This document shows, piece by piece, positions 46,401 to 57,695 of a stretch of DNA of 64,000 nt (position 1 is the stretch's first letter; the number at the start of each line of letters is the position of its first letter). Source of the stretch: Amborella trichopoda (taxonomy: Eukaryota; Streptophyta; Magnoliopsida; Amborellales; Amborellaceae). Below the pieces are notes generated by a model that was not told the DNA's origin, did no database searches, and saw nothing but the letters and a program-made list of their open reading frames with translations. Position numbers and translations under genes: made by a program. The stretch is from the NCBI RefSeq assembly GCF_000471905.2, contig NW_006496932.1, positions 1,737,301 to 1,801,300 on the forward strand, read 5' to 3'.

Positions 46401-48259
46401 CAACAGAGGGAATTGCTACGTTTAGTGACCATAATAATGTTGTGATCCCATTTGATGAAGCTTCTTTGTCTGCTCCTTGTTCGACGAAAGATGGAGCTAG
46501 ATCAAGGGCAAAGAACCTTTCATGTGAAACCACAACACAATCTCTTCACGAAATGCTTAAAGATGCTGTTGTTATGGATTCTGATAGTATTGATGACTTG
46601 GAGCAAGTTAAAAGTGTTTCAACTTGTAATGTTCAGAATGACTGGATTTCTTCACGCTGTCTCAATCACAAAGATATGCAGCCGAATGACACTTTTGTTA
46701 GTGTTTGTGGTAGAACTGATGAAACTAAGGGACCAAAAACTGGTAAACCCCAACAAGAAACATATGATGATGCCACTGTTTTGAAGTCTCACAGAGCTAA
46801 TTATTCTGAGGGAGTCAAAATTGTTTCAAGGTCTCAAAGAAATCCTTCTGGTGAAAACCTAAGACAACATCTTCGTGAAATGATCCAACATTTGTATTGC
46901 CTTGCACTGGATCCATTTTATGATAGGGCTTCGAACTTATCTCGTGTATGTCGAGCACTCTTAAGGTTCAAAGCAGCAGTCTCTCAGAATATCCCAAATT
47001 TGGGCACTATGAAGGCTTCATGTGAGTATAATTGCCGACCAGATAGCAATGCTCTTGTTTTCGAACAAGTGGAAAGTGTCTCAACTAGTAATGTTCAAGG
47101 GAACAATATTTCTTCTCACAGTGGTAATCATATAGGTATGCAGCTAAATGATGCTCCTGTTATGGATATGGTGAGTGGTAGAAGTGATGAAACTAATGGA
47201 TCACAAGGTGGTAATCACACACCATGCACAGATGACGCTGCTGATAAAGACAATGATTTTGAGGGAGTGAGAAATGTTTCAAATGATCTTCATGTCCGTA
47301 ATATTTCTCAATATTCTAATCACGAGGAAATGCAGCCACATGTTGCAGTTGTTATCAGTAGTGATAGAACCACTGGCACAAATGGAGTAAGAAGTTCTTC
47401 AATAGCAGCTCCTACACCTGATACACCTGTAGATATACATCTTGGAAAGAGAAAACTTGACCAACCTTCTGATCTTTCACACAAGTTGCAGAAAATTAAT
47501 ATGCAACATGCATCAAAGTCATCATATGTGAGTGGACTCTCCATCGATACCCCTGGCCCTGAATATTGTGAACCTTTGATCATTCTGCATATGAAGTTCC
47601 CCAAGAATTTTGATTTGCCTTCTAAACAAGAATTGGAGAGAAAGTTTATGATATTTGGGCCATTGGATCCCTTAGGAACCAAGGTTTTCTTCTATACGGG
47701 TTCTGGTCAGGTGGTTTTCCAGCATCAATGTCATGCCGAAGCGGCTGTCCTATATGCAAAGAAAAAGGGTCTGTTTGGTGAGGCCAATGTGCGAATCTGG
47801 CTTAGCCAGTCTGTGAAATCTGCAAGTGAAGCCAAAAATACTCTTAAAGCTGAGCACTACTGTTATAGAGAAAAAGGGTTTCCCGCTTCATCGTTTTTCT
47901 TGAAGGAATCCAATAATTATGTACATAGACTACATGTCAATGCAGTTCCAAATTACAAATCATGCCTCAAGAAGCCTGACTCGCTAAGGCAGAAGGAACG
48001 AAGGGGCCCTTTCAATGTGAGATTTCTCACAGCAAGTCGGATAAGCTCAATTGCGGGGAGTGTGATAAGGAAGAAGAATTTATCAGGATCTTCTAGTAGT
48101 CACAGACAAGAAATTGGTCCAGACATTTCACAACAAATGGCGTTTCTTTTGAAGGAATGTAATGAACTAGTTTGTAAAATCAAATGCTCCTTGGGACTTG
48201 ATACATATTTTTCACTCTTTGCACACAGTGTTGAAGCCCTTCGTTCCAAAGATGAGTAA
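43500..48259 (+). CDS. PWWP domain-containing nuclear protein (plant PDP-like)
   Basis: Two exons, 43500-44385 and 45849-48259, with a phase-1 GT-AG intron of 1463 bp, give about 1098 aa. The start chosen is MAIDAKAW; the frame stays open upstream but has no earlier ATG. Residues 1-100 are acidic. The PWWP domain (about 104-190) contains DLVWVKAFANTWWPGL with the motif core as TWWPG at 118-122. Such domains bind methylated histone tails and DNA. A conserved helical block LREMIQHLYCLALDPFYD follows in the middle. An RRM-like fold region lies at about 868-955 (LPSKQELERKFMIFGPLDP, QVVFQHQCHAEAA). The terminal motif DISQQMAFLLKECNELV (about 1053) is typical of the plant family. The middle also holds three diverged ~50-residue repeats. 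Similar Arabidopsis PDP proteins work with MSI4/5 and PRC2; the role here is inferred. Confidence 0.9.
45277..45654 (-). mobile_element. Short retroposon (SINE or 5'-truncated LINE) in the PWWP intron
   Basis: A 378-bp block starting with a T-run (poly(A) on the minus strand) is flanked by near-identical 22-bp direct repeats, tcagtttattgcattttctt at 45255 and tcagtttattacattttcat at 45655 (20 of 22 bases agree). This is a target-site duplication of retroposon type. The sequence is GC-richer than the intron and non-coding. ttaacggttgtattaaggga near the tail resembles LINE 3' ends. The parent family was not identified. Confidence 0.78.
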
Positions 48260-48465
48260 TTTGGAGATGTTCAAAGTGCTGCAGGTGAGTGTCTTTTTTG
48301 ATGAAAATGCTGAAGAAGATTATCTAAGGTGAAATTCTTCTCACCCATAGAGGTTTTTCAGATTAGGTTTTCACTCATTCCACTCAGTTGTGTTATGCAG
48401 TGAATAGTTTCTTCCAGCATGATTTCTTTTCACCTATTGATAGATAGATACCCAATTGATTCAAA

Positions 48466-48850
48466 AAATGGTCCAAACATTTCAGAGCAAACGGCGTTTC
48501 CTTTGAAGGAACATCATGAACTAGCATGTAAAATCAAATGCTCCTCAGGACTTGATACATCCTTTTCAATCTTTGCACTTGATACATCCTTTTCAATCTT
48601 TGCACACAGTTTCGAAGCCCTTTGTTCCAAAGGTGAGTAATTTGGAGATGTTCAAAATAAAGAAGATGATTGGTTTCTCTTTCTGATGAAAGTGCTGAAG
48701 AAGTTTGCCGAAGATCAAATTCTTCTCACCCATAGTTGGTTTTGATATTAGGTATTTCCATCTTGCAATCTCAATTGTGTCATGCAGTGCATGGTTTCTG
48801 CCAGTATGATTTATTTTGCACCTATTGATAGATAGATACCCAAATGTGAG
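48466..48850 (+). pseudogene. Tandem duplicate of the PWWP gene's last coding block
   Basis: Reads GPNISEQTAFPLKEHHELAC...ALCSKGE and a stop at 48638-48640, parallel to GPDISQQMAFLLKECNELVC...ALRSKDE at 48116-48259. The following non-coding DNA is also duplicated (aattcttctcacccatag at about 48336 and 48718; ttgatagatagatacccaa at 48439 and 48824), so the unit is about 355-370 bp. Inside the duplicate a 27-bp segment (cttgatacatccttttcaat ...) is itself repeated head to tail. It lies after the functional stop, so it is 3' UTR or pseudo-exon unless alternative splicing reaches it. Confidence 0.8.
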
Positions 48851-49379
48851 ATTTTCATATTTCTCACAAGTTCTACGTTCTCCATATGTCAGGTCTGGAA
48901 GAAGAAGAAGACTACACACATGGACCTATATGCTCCTTCTCTCCCCATATCCTCCAAGTGTTCGAGAAAGAGAAAAAGAGGAAGATGAGCTCCAAGTGTT
49001 CGATGCGAGGTCCCTCTCTCTCACAGACTCTTTCTCTCCATATCCTCCAAGTGTTCGAGACCTCTCTCTCACAAATACAAATCCAAAGGAAAAAAAAGAG
49101 AAAGAGGATGATCTTTAAGAATTTCATGTGAGACGTCATGCACACACATGTGCGCATGCGCACACACACACTATACATATACACATACACATTCACAAAA
49201 CACACACACAAAGAACATAAGTCCCCCACCCCAACCCCAACCCCAACCCCTTCCTTTTGGGCCGCTTAGGTATCTAGGCGCCTGCCCGGCCGCCTAGGCA
49301 GTCAAGGCCCTTGGCGGCCGCCTCCGCTTTTTTTAACATTCGTGGGTGTCGGAAAATAAAGGAATCTCCATATATTTTA
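48851..49379. other. Intergenic / 3' flank of PWWP gene with simple repeats
   Basis: No gene. A duplicated cctccaagtgttcgag segment lies at 48950 and 49041 in GA/CT-rich surroundings. (CA)n-type alternating purine-pyrimidine stretches span 49138-49211. A (CCCCAA)n run is at about 49226-49250. A GC-rich patch with ggcgcctgcccggccgccta is at 49277-49325. Confidence 0.6.
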
Positions 49380-49830
49380 TTGACTTGGTAAGAGATGTGT
49401 ACAAGGGAGCACTAATGAGTGTGCGAACAACTAGTGGAGAAATGAGTGAGTTTTTAGTGACAATAGGTCCACATAGGGGTCAGTGTTGAGCTCATAACTC
49501 TTTGTCCTAGTTATGGACGACTTAATTAAGCACCTACAAGATGAGGTATCGTGGTGTATGTTGTTCGCGGTTGATATAATTTTGATCGCTAAGACCCGAA
49601 ACGACATCAATACAAAGTTAGATTTTTTAATGGATGTTCTAGAATCTAAACGTTTTAAAATTAGCGAGACTAAAATGAATCTATGGAATGCAAGTTTAAT
49701 AATAATAGGAGTTGAGATGAGTAATTAGTTAAGATTGACGACTAAGAAATAATTAAAAAAAGCACAATTTCAATATCTTGAGTCGATAACTTAGGAAAAT
49801 GGAGAGATTGAAATGACCGACCCCTCTTTT
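49380..49830 (+). mobile_element. RTE-type LINE relic (central reverse transcriptase)
   Basis: The plus-strand translation keeps the RTE order: VYKGALMSVRTTSGEMSEF with an ITIG-like box, MDDLIKHLQDEV, then WCMLFAVDIILIAKTR, where the catalytic FADD has become FAVD, followed by KLDFLMDVLESKRFKISETK. After a shift come a FQYLES box and ENGEIEMT. Stops occur at about 49487 and later. Dead fragment. Confidence 0.85.
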
Positions 49831-51341
49831 CTCTTTAAAACCCTAATTAGGGTCGATAACCTAATTAGGGCGTACCCCTCTTTTCTCTTCAAAACCCTAA
49901 TTAGGGTTTTATTTTTTTACTATTTGATCCATATCCATTTCTAGTGTAAAGAGGATTAAACCATTTAAAAACCTTTTAGAACTTTCTATTATCTCTTTAA
50001 AAATTTTTGGAAATCAAAGATAATATTATGTTCGAACTAACTCCCCCCCAAAAAAAGGACATCTTTTCTTGTAAAAGATAATTTATTTAATTTAACTTAA
50101 AGCAAACTTCTAAAATGAGGAGTGGGGCATGCGACCCCCATGGGAGATAAGTGGGCCCTAAGAGCTCCAGGCCCACCCATGTGAGGATGGCGCACATGTG
50201 GGACATGATCCAAGGGCTTTTGCATGTGGCCTTCCTTATAAATATATCAAAAATTCCTTTTTTGAGGAATTTTACAGCAGAAAATGATTTTAAAATTTTT
50301 AATTTTTTTGAATTCATAAAAATATTTATGATACCATAATTAAAATATTTAGAAATGGATTAGCACCAATAGGTCAAAACAGGTAATTATAAGGGCACTC
50401 GCTAGACATAGTGGCTATGATCCACAACTGTCTTCTCAAACCAACTCAACGAAATGTATGACCCACAATCTCATGCAGGAGTTCATACCTGACTCATCAA
50501 AGCCGACTAATAAACAGTGGAATTACAGTCCCAGATTGTGGTTTTTAGTTCTCCCTTTAAGAGCAAGTCAAGTACATGTCACTACAGTGCAAGGGGGAAT
50601 CCGTTTATGCAAATGGACACGTATCCCTTTCGAGGTTGGTTTCCGATAATGCGGCTGTCATATGTATATGTTGTGTAGAAGTTTGTTGATGATCTAGCCT
50701 TCATTCTCATAGGCCTACATTTGCACACAGGGAACCACACAACTCTTTGGATGTACAAGCCATCCATAGGTATATCTCCGAATTCAATAAGGGACGATCA
50801 ATTATAAATCCTTTTCGATAGTGCTCCGTGCCCCGGGGTAAGGTTTTGGACATGTGGCCATGGCCATAGACCGTCAAACCTTTAGTCAATCAACATACAC
50901 TCCTACTATAACAAATGATTTTTACAAACTCTAACGGCTGTCAAAGGCCACAAACCCCAACATGTATAACGCTACTTATTGAAGAGAAACAAGAAGTCTT
51001 TCTTTAATTCTTGGTCATGTTTTCTTAAATTGTCAGTTATATGAATTTGATTTTACTTGGCCAGCTCCTTTGATAATTAATATATTGTCTTTTTAACTAT
51101 TTATGGATGTTAGTGCGTGACCTTATGAAAGGCAGCTGATTGTGATAGGAACTTGAGTTGAAAGTCTCTCTCCCTTCTATTTTTATTTTTTTTCAACTTC
51201 TATGGAGAACTTTCGTTAACGAGTTTCTTGCAAGCGCCTTTCTGAAATGAAAAGAAGACTTTGGAATCTTTGGCATGATAGACAAGATAATATGAGTTTT
51301 GGTGATCTTCTTGAGCTATTACTGGTTTGTTTCCTATATTT
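49831..51341. other. Intergenic, probable LTR-retrotransposon debris
   Basis: No gene. aaaaccctaattagggt is repeated at about 49839 and 49892. 50350-50963 has the look of a retrotransposon LTR or untranslated region on the minus strand; its right edge ccacaaaccccaaca would read TGTTGGGGTTTGTGG, an LTR-like TGTTG start. The other end was not found, so I do not call an LTR. Confidence 0.35.
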
Positions 51342-51346
51342 GTTGA
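51342..51346. repeat. 5-bp target-site duplication (left) of the copia element
   Basis: gttga directly before the 5' LTR, repeated at 58301-58305 directly after the 3' LTR. Confidence 0.85.
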
Positions 51347-51971
51347 TGTAGACATGTGGGTGCATCTCTAATGTGAGGGTATACCCAAGTGGACCACACA
51401 CCTTCATGTTTGACTTACGTTATTACATGAAGGGAGGTGGAGAGAGGTTGCATCTCTTCATGAGGGGGTTACCTTCCCATGAATGGCATGCACCATAAAG
51501 GTACCCATTTATGAGGAGGTTACTCCCACATGAATGAGATAACCCTTTATCTCATTATAAAAAGGGGACGGGTGGAGATCTCTACACGCTACAACACACA
51601 CAAGAAAGTGTGAGAGCTAAACTCTTGAGAGAGAGACAGAGAAAGAGAGAGAGAGAGTATAATCTCTCTCCCATTTGAGATCTAAGGAAAGATCCGACCC
51701 TGAGAGATGAAGAGTTGTCGAAAAAGTCGAGCTTGTACTACTCTTATCTCATTTTGTTAAAGTGTTCATGAGCTTCCACCTCTCTCGGGATTTGCGGTGT
51801 GGAACAGATTTCGGCAGCTCTAGTAGTTATTGAGCGTGCATACATGAGTTGATCGTTTATCTCCATATTTGTTCATCAAAATTGTTGTGCGAGCACTCAT
51901 GTATGATACCCGGTTTTCGATTATTTTAGTTTGCTTCCGCTTTGGTTATTGGACCGTATTTTTCCAACATT
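51347..51971 (+). repeat. 5' LTR of the copia element
   Basis: Begins tgtagacatgtgggtgcatc and ends tttttccaaca. It contains GA tracts (51629-51657) and aaagtcgagcttgtact, shared with the 3' LTR, and ends next to the primer-binding site. A likely promoter and R region lie within but were not mapped. 625 bp. Confidence 0.93.
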
Positions 51972-51972
51972 G

Positions 51973-51985
51973 GTATCAGAGCCAT
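51973..51985 (+). other. Primer-binding site (initiator Met tRNA)
   Basis: tggtatcagagcc, complementary to the 3' end of plant initiator methionine tRNA, one base after the 5' LTR. This is the standard priming site of plant copia elements. Confidence 0.93.
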
Positions 51986-52339
51986 TGTGGAATCGGGTTC
52001 CCAATTGTTCCCACATTATTGTTCCCTCCTTACTTGTGAAGGCTTGGCTATGATTGGCCTAGGATGTTGGAAAGTGCATATGATGGTTATATTAAGACCA
52101 TAGACATGTGCATTATGTAACCTTATGTACCGACCACATAGTCGTGTTGGCCTTATGCATAGGCTATGCAAGTTGAGGCGTCCTAGACAATGAGCATCAT
52201 GGCTAACTAATCTTGATAAACCTCATATGCTTAGCCATGCATGGTGGGCCCTACTTTTCATTTTTTTTGGCATTTTAAGGTTGCATAAAAGGGCTTTTTT
52301 TTTTTGTGAGAGTGCATCTAAGAAGGTGCACCGCTTGCA

Positions 52340-53400
52340 AATTGTGAGGTATTTGAGATGCTAGATCCAAGAAAGAAACTTAGTATTGATTACAAGCAAG
52401 AGTTCAATGTGGCCATGCGCAATTTTCATATCAGGACTTTTAAAGGTCAAGTTTTTTCAAGTAGTTAGACATTAATAAGCGTAAAAATGATAATCTAAGT
52501 GCAATCATGGATCAAACAAACCATGAAACATCCATATTAATTGCTGCAATTTTGTTATTTTGACTTAAAATGGCTTTTAAAAATATGATCGTGGATTTCA
52601 CTAAAGGTGAAAAGTTGAGCGGGAGCAATTTTCCTATATCGCATAGAAAAATACAATACCTTCTAAATGAGCAAGATACACTTGAACACCTAACTACCAT
52701 TAAGTAAAAACCTGAACAAGGTACTGCTGAAAAACTTCTCCGTGAGTATGAGGCATGAGACAATGTTGACCATAGCATTCGCTTTACTTTGCTAAGTGTT
52801 ATGGTTGATGACCTCATTCGTGAATTTGAGGGATTCATCGTGGCAAAGGCTATGTGGGATGCACTTCAGTATAGTATGCTGACACTTTTGTTGCTCGGTT
52901 ATGAGTCTTATCTATGGCTTTTGAGATATACAAAATGCCTCCAAATGTGTCCATGGCATATTATGTCCGAAAAATGTCTCAAATGATATGTAACCTAGAG
53001 GCAGCTAGAAACAAATTCAGTCACGAGCAACAGATGCTCAAATTGCTTAGGTCTCTTTTAGAATCTTGGGAAAACATAAAGTTATTGATGTTGCATAATG
53101 AAGTTGTAACAATTTTTTCTCAACTTTTTCATCACCTTGAGATAGAGGATGAGTTCCGCTCATCTTCTGGAGCTGGAATTGCTCTAGTTGCCCAATCAAG
53201 TAGGCCTCGAGGACGTAAACCTCGAGGTAAGTTTAAGAATTGGGCACCTCAAAGGAAGGAGCAACCTAAACAAGAGGCTGAAGAAAGAAAAAGGCCAGCC
53301 ATAAACGCGGGAGAAGTACATGGGACAAATCTGAAATAACTTGCTACAATTATGAGAAGAAGGGCCACTATGCACGCGAATGTCTTAAACCTAGAAAGAC
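52340..53400 (+). pseudogene. gag remnant of the copia element
   Basis: Broken frames correspond to the Gag capsid region. Recognisable pieces lie at 52600-52790 and 52914-53335, the latter ending in an Arg/Lys-rich stretch. It is followed at 53343 by a zinc knuckle in which the second cysteine codon is TAT (Tyr) instead of Cys; the downstream His and Cys remain. In-frame stops occur, for example at about 52706 and 53337. Not functional. Confidence 0.8.
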
Positions 53401-56400
53401 ACAAACTAATTTTCCTAGCTATGCAAATGTTTGCACTCAGGTGCTTGTAGCTTATTTACGATTTATTGGGTGGATTGTGGATTCATTAGCGACAAGGCAT
53501 ATATAGCAAGACATCGAGAAGGGTTCGTTGAGCTCCAAACTTTGCCAGTTGGAAGTTAGAAGATCTTCATGGGAAATTGCGCATCAAAGGATGTGCTAGG
53601 GGTTGGAACTTACCAACTCAGATTCGAAAGTGGATGGACCATTCTTCTCCACAACGCCGTCTATGCTCCTGGAATGAGAAAAAATTTACTTTCAGTTCTA
53701 TGTCTAATTAGAGACGGTTGCTTATCAGTTTCATGTTTAATTATGCTACCTTTATATTTTTAAATGGTTTTCACTGTTATGGCAAGATGTTTAATGACTT
53801 GTTTATTTTGGATAATGATGATGTTAATTTTTCCCTTCCTTCTACCTATATGACATTGTCATCCTTTTTCACCTCTTTTATTACACACAACTCCATAATG
53901 TAGCATGTTAGGCTTGCTCATATAAGAAAAGATAGGATGATCCGATTAGCCAAGGAAAAATTGTTGCCTTTATCCAAAATAGGCATGCCGATCTGTGAAC
54001 CATGTATAGCTGAAAAATCAACTAGAAAGCCATTTATTAAAGCAAGGAGAGCAACCGGTCTTTTAGATATAATACATTCGGACGTTTGCAGTCCATTTAA
54101 TGAGATGACCAGTAACGATTCCCATTATTTCATCACATTTAACGATGATTATTCTTGCTACGATTATGTATACCTAATATCGCATAAATCACAAGCAATC
54201 GATTACTTTCGCCGTTTTATGCTAGAGGTTGACAATCAGTTAGACAGAAGAATTAAGGTTCTTCGCACTGATTGATGGCAAGAGTACTTATCTGATCAAT
54301 TTAAGAAGCTTTGTAAGGATAAGAGAATCTGAAAACAAGAGATGATGTTTTACACTCCGTAACAAAATGGTAGTTCAGAAAGAATGAATCATACCCTGTT
54401 GGATATGGTGAGCTCTATGATGGCTCACGCCATCCTCCCAATATCATTTTGGGGAGATGCACTCCTTACTATGATGTATGTCCTAAACAAAGTGTCATCA
54501 AAATCCGTTCCCAAGACCCTTTATGAGTTATGGACAGGTAGAAAGCCAGATCTTTCTAATTTACATCTTTGGGGGTCAGCTGCACATGTTCACATCCCTT
54601 CTTAATTGATAAGGAAACTAGACAGGCGGTCTCTCAAGTACATTTTTGTTAGACATTTTGAGCACTCGAATGGATATGTGTTCTGTCAAGAATGTGAAGG
54701 TGGCGGGATGAATGAAATAGAATCTTTGCGATGTAGATTTTATAAAGACAAAATTTTCTAACAGGAAGCGGTCTCGTATGTTTGAAGAGCTCTATGAAGA
54801 GCTTGAATCTCAGACAAATATTGAGATAGTTCCTTCATTTGAGGGTAATAGTGAGAGTTTTCCAATGATTGTCAATAATAGTGGGAGTGAGCCACTGGTT
54901 GAGAATGAGTATATGACCCATATTGAGTCACCGACCATGCTAGAGACACTTATTGAGAGTGAATCACAAGTCGAACTTTGAAGGAGTCAAAGTGGGAAAG
55001 TTCCTTGTAGACACTTCGAAGTAGAGGATTTCACATGCATTTCACTTGATGTTGATGAGCCTAGCTCATTCCAAGAGGCATTGAATTCTCCTACTATGGA
55101 CCAGTAAATGTCTATTATAAAAGACGAGCTTAGTTCTATGGAGAAGAATAAAGTCTGGGAACTTGTGGATCTGCTGCCTAATAGAAGATTAATTGGAAAC
55201 AAGTGGGTCTTGAAAATCAAGAGAAAAACAGATGGAACTATAGATAAGTATAAAGCCCACTTAGTGGCAAAATGGTTCACCTAAATTGAGGGAGTGGACT
55301 ACAATGAGACATTCTCCACGGAGGTGAGAATGGCCTTGATTCGACTAATCCTAGTATCGTCACACATATGGATCTGAAACTCTTCCAAATGGATGTGAAG
55401 ATTGCTTTTCTGAATGGTGATTTGATGGAAGAGATCTATATTGAGCAACCTAAAGGTTTTGTAGCCTCTGGCCTGAGCACAAAATGTGCAAGTCCATATA
55501 TTGTTTCAAACAGTCATAAAGACAATGTTATATTAAATTCCATAGGGCTATAATGACTTATAGTTTTGAAATGCTTCAAGAAGACCATCGTGTATACATT
55601 AAAAAGTATAAGAAAAACATCCAGATATTATATTTGTATGTTGATGATATTTTATTAGTTGGGAATGATCTAGAGCAACTTATTGCTACGAAGGAGTGGT
55701 TGTCCTCCAAACTTGAGATGAAGGACATGGGTGAGGCGACTTACATACTTGGTGTTAAGATATATTGAATCGCTCTCAAAGGTTTCCTACTATGCCACAA
55801 GAAACATATATCCAAAGGATTATTGAGTGATTCGGTATGTAAGAATCAAAACCCATAGATACTCCAGTTGACAAAGGGCATACTATAAGTCTTAACATGT
55901 ATCTGCCGACAGAAGCTGAGAGGAACAAAATATCTCGTGTTCCAAATGCAAGTGCAGTTAGTAGTTTGATGTACGCGATGCTCTGCACGTGTCCAGATAT
56001 TGCATATGCAGTGGGTCTCGTTAGTCGATATCAGAGTAATCCAAGACAAAGTCATTGTCAAGTAGTGAAGAGGATTTTTCGATACCTTTGGGGAACCTCG
56101 AGTCAGATGCTATGTTTCCAAGGAACCGATTTGCTGTTACGGGGATATAGTGAAGCTGATTGGGCAGCAGACCTAGATGAATGTAAATCGACCTCAGGTT
56201 ATGCCTTCATGCTAGGAGGCGGTACAGTCTCATGGTCTAGCAAGAAGCAGTCGTGTGTCGCTCCCTCCACTATGGAGTCTAAAAACATTGCTTGTAGTGG
56301 AGCAGTACAAGAAGCCGTATGGTTGAGAATATTCCTAAAGAACTTGGGTGTTGTCGCGACTGGTATGAACCCGTCACTGTATTTTGTGATAATATAGCTG

Positions 56401-56460
56401 CACTTGATTTTGCAAAAGACCCAAAGTACCATTGAAAGTCAAAACATATTGATGTTAAAT
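53401..56460 (+). pseudogene. pol remnant (protease, integrase, RT, RNase H) of the copia element
   Basis: Domain order is copia-type. The protease motif is at about 53480, with the expected Asp-Ser-Gly changed to Asp-Ser-Leu. The zinc-binding pre-integrase segment is at 53900-54030. The integrase core is at 54060-54400, with a TGA inside it at 54274. The RT spans about 55110-55770, with the YVDD catalytic tetrad intact at 55637-55648. RNase H is at 56150-56400 (WSSKKQ and ESKN boxes). Stops and frameshifts divide it into at least ten pieces. It is a copy incapable of making a full polyprotein. Confidence 0.88.
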
Positions 56461-57695
56461 ATCACTATATGCGAGACATTGTTACACATAAACATATAAT
56501 GTTAACTCATATTTCTACAACTAAAATGGATGCGGATCACTTAACTAAGGCAATTATCCGGGTCACACATCAGACTCATATAAGAACTGTGGGCCTCAAG
56601 ACCCTATGAGTTTATGTTACAGTATAGGATCTTGGTACCTTGTTATATATGGATGTTATTTTATGTTATAATGGGTGGTTTGTGCACTTTAATATACATG
56701 AGCACACAATAGTGTGAGATTATCATTAATTCATCGGCAGGCCAAAGTTCACTACTCGCATGAGCTACCATCAATATCTTGGATATTGGAGGATGAGATA
56801 TACACATGGTATCTTTATTGCCTCAACCAAGGGTTCGAGATGAGAATCCATAATGGAATTAACATGATCAATTCAAATTGACATCTCGAAAATCATGTAG
56901 CCTGTAAGTAATTAAGGATGAACATTAGGGATGTTCAAGTTGACGCATGGATGTGACTGTGGGGCGTTAGGTGGCGACCAGTTGCATGGTTGCGAAAAGC
57001 TTATAACCTGCATGGTGTGGATTCCGAAGCACATTTAATGTGATCCACCATGACGTGTGATTCATACCACACTTGTTATATTAAAAACCAAAACACCTAC
57101 TCATGAGGCAAAAGATGATCATGTTCCTTTTTGCTACTATGCAATGTTAATAAGTAGGTGACCCATAGTGCCCTCATAGACCTTAGACTGCATTAGAAAA
57201 CTTTACTTTGATTATTCACTTTGGCATGTACTCTTTAGGGTCAAGTATGAGACTTGTCTGGGACATTGCTGAGACAATGGTTAGGGTCAGAGTAGAATAA
57301 TGTATATTGTAAAGGAAGATCATGTGATATCACACTCTGTTTTGGTACCACAAGAAAACAATACACATTATGCGCGCATTGAAAGTAATTGTGTATGAAT
57401 TGGCTAGGTAATCTTTTGATCTAGGCTCATGAGGGATTAGTTGAGAACTTAGTTCGGTGTGGTCAAATCAAGTCTAGGGCAAGCAGAGCAATTTTTGTTT
57501 TGTAGGTATTCAAGAGATGAGGTGTTCTATGCCAATTACTTGAAAACTTGGTATGGTTATCTCTAACAAAATGTTCACTCCAGTAGGTCGCCCACCGCAT
57601 TTTCCCTTTATATGAAGGAATACTCACGATGTGATAATGAACAACAACTCTTATTTGAGCATGTAACCCTTCCCACATACGGGACGAGTGAGAGA
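56461..57695 (+). other. Non-coding 3' internal region of the copia element
   Basis: No conserved domain after RNase H. Just before the 3' LTR the purine-rich gggacgagtgagaga (57681-57695) is a plausible but imperfect polypurine tract. Confidence 0.55.

Noticed and set aside
49513-49728. Small gene of 71 codons
   Set aside because: It is the reverse-transcriptase piece of an RTE LINE relic.
50350-50963. Solo LTR on the minus strand
   Set aside because: Only one LTR-like edge (TGTTGGGGTTTGTGG) is visible; no second terminus or target duplication could be found.
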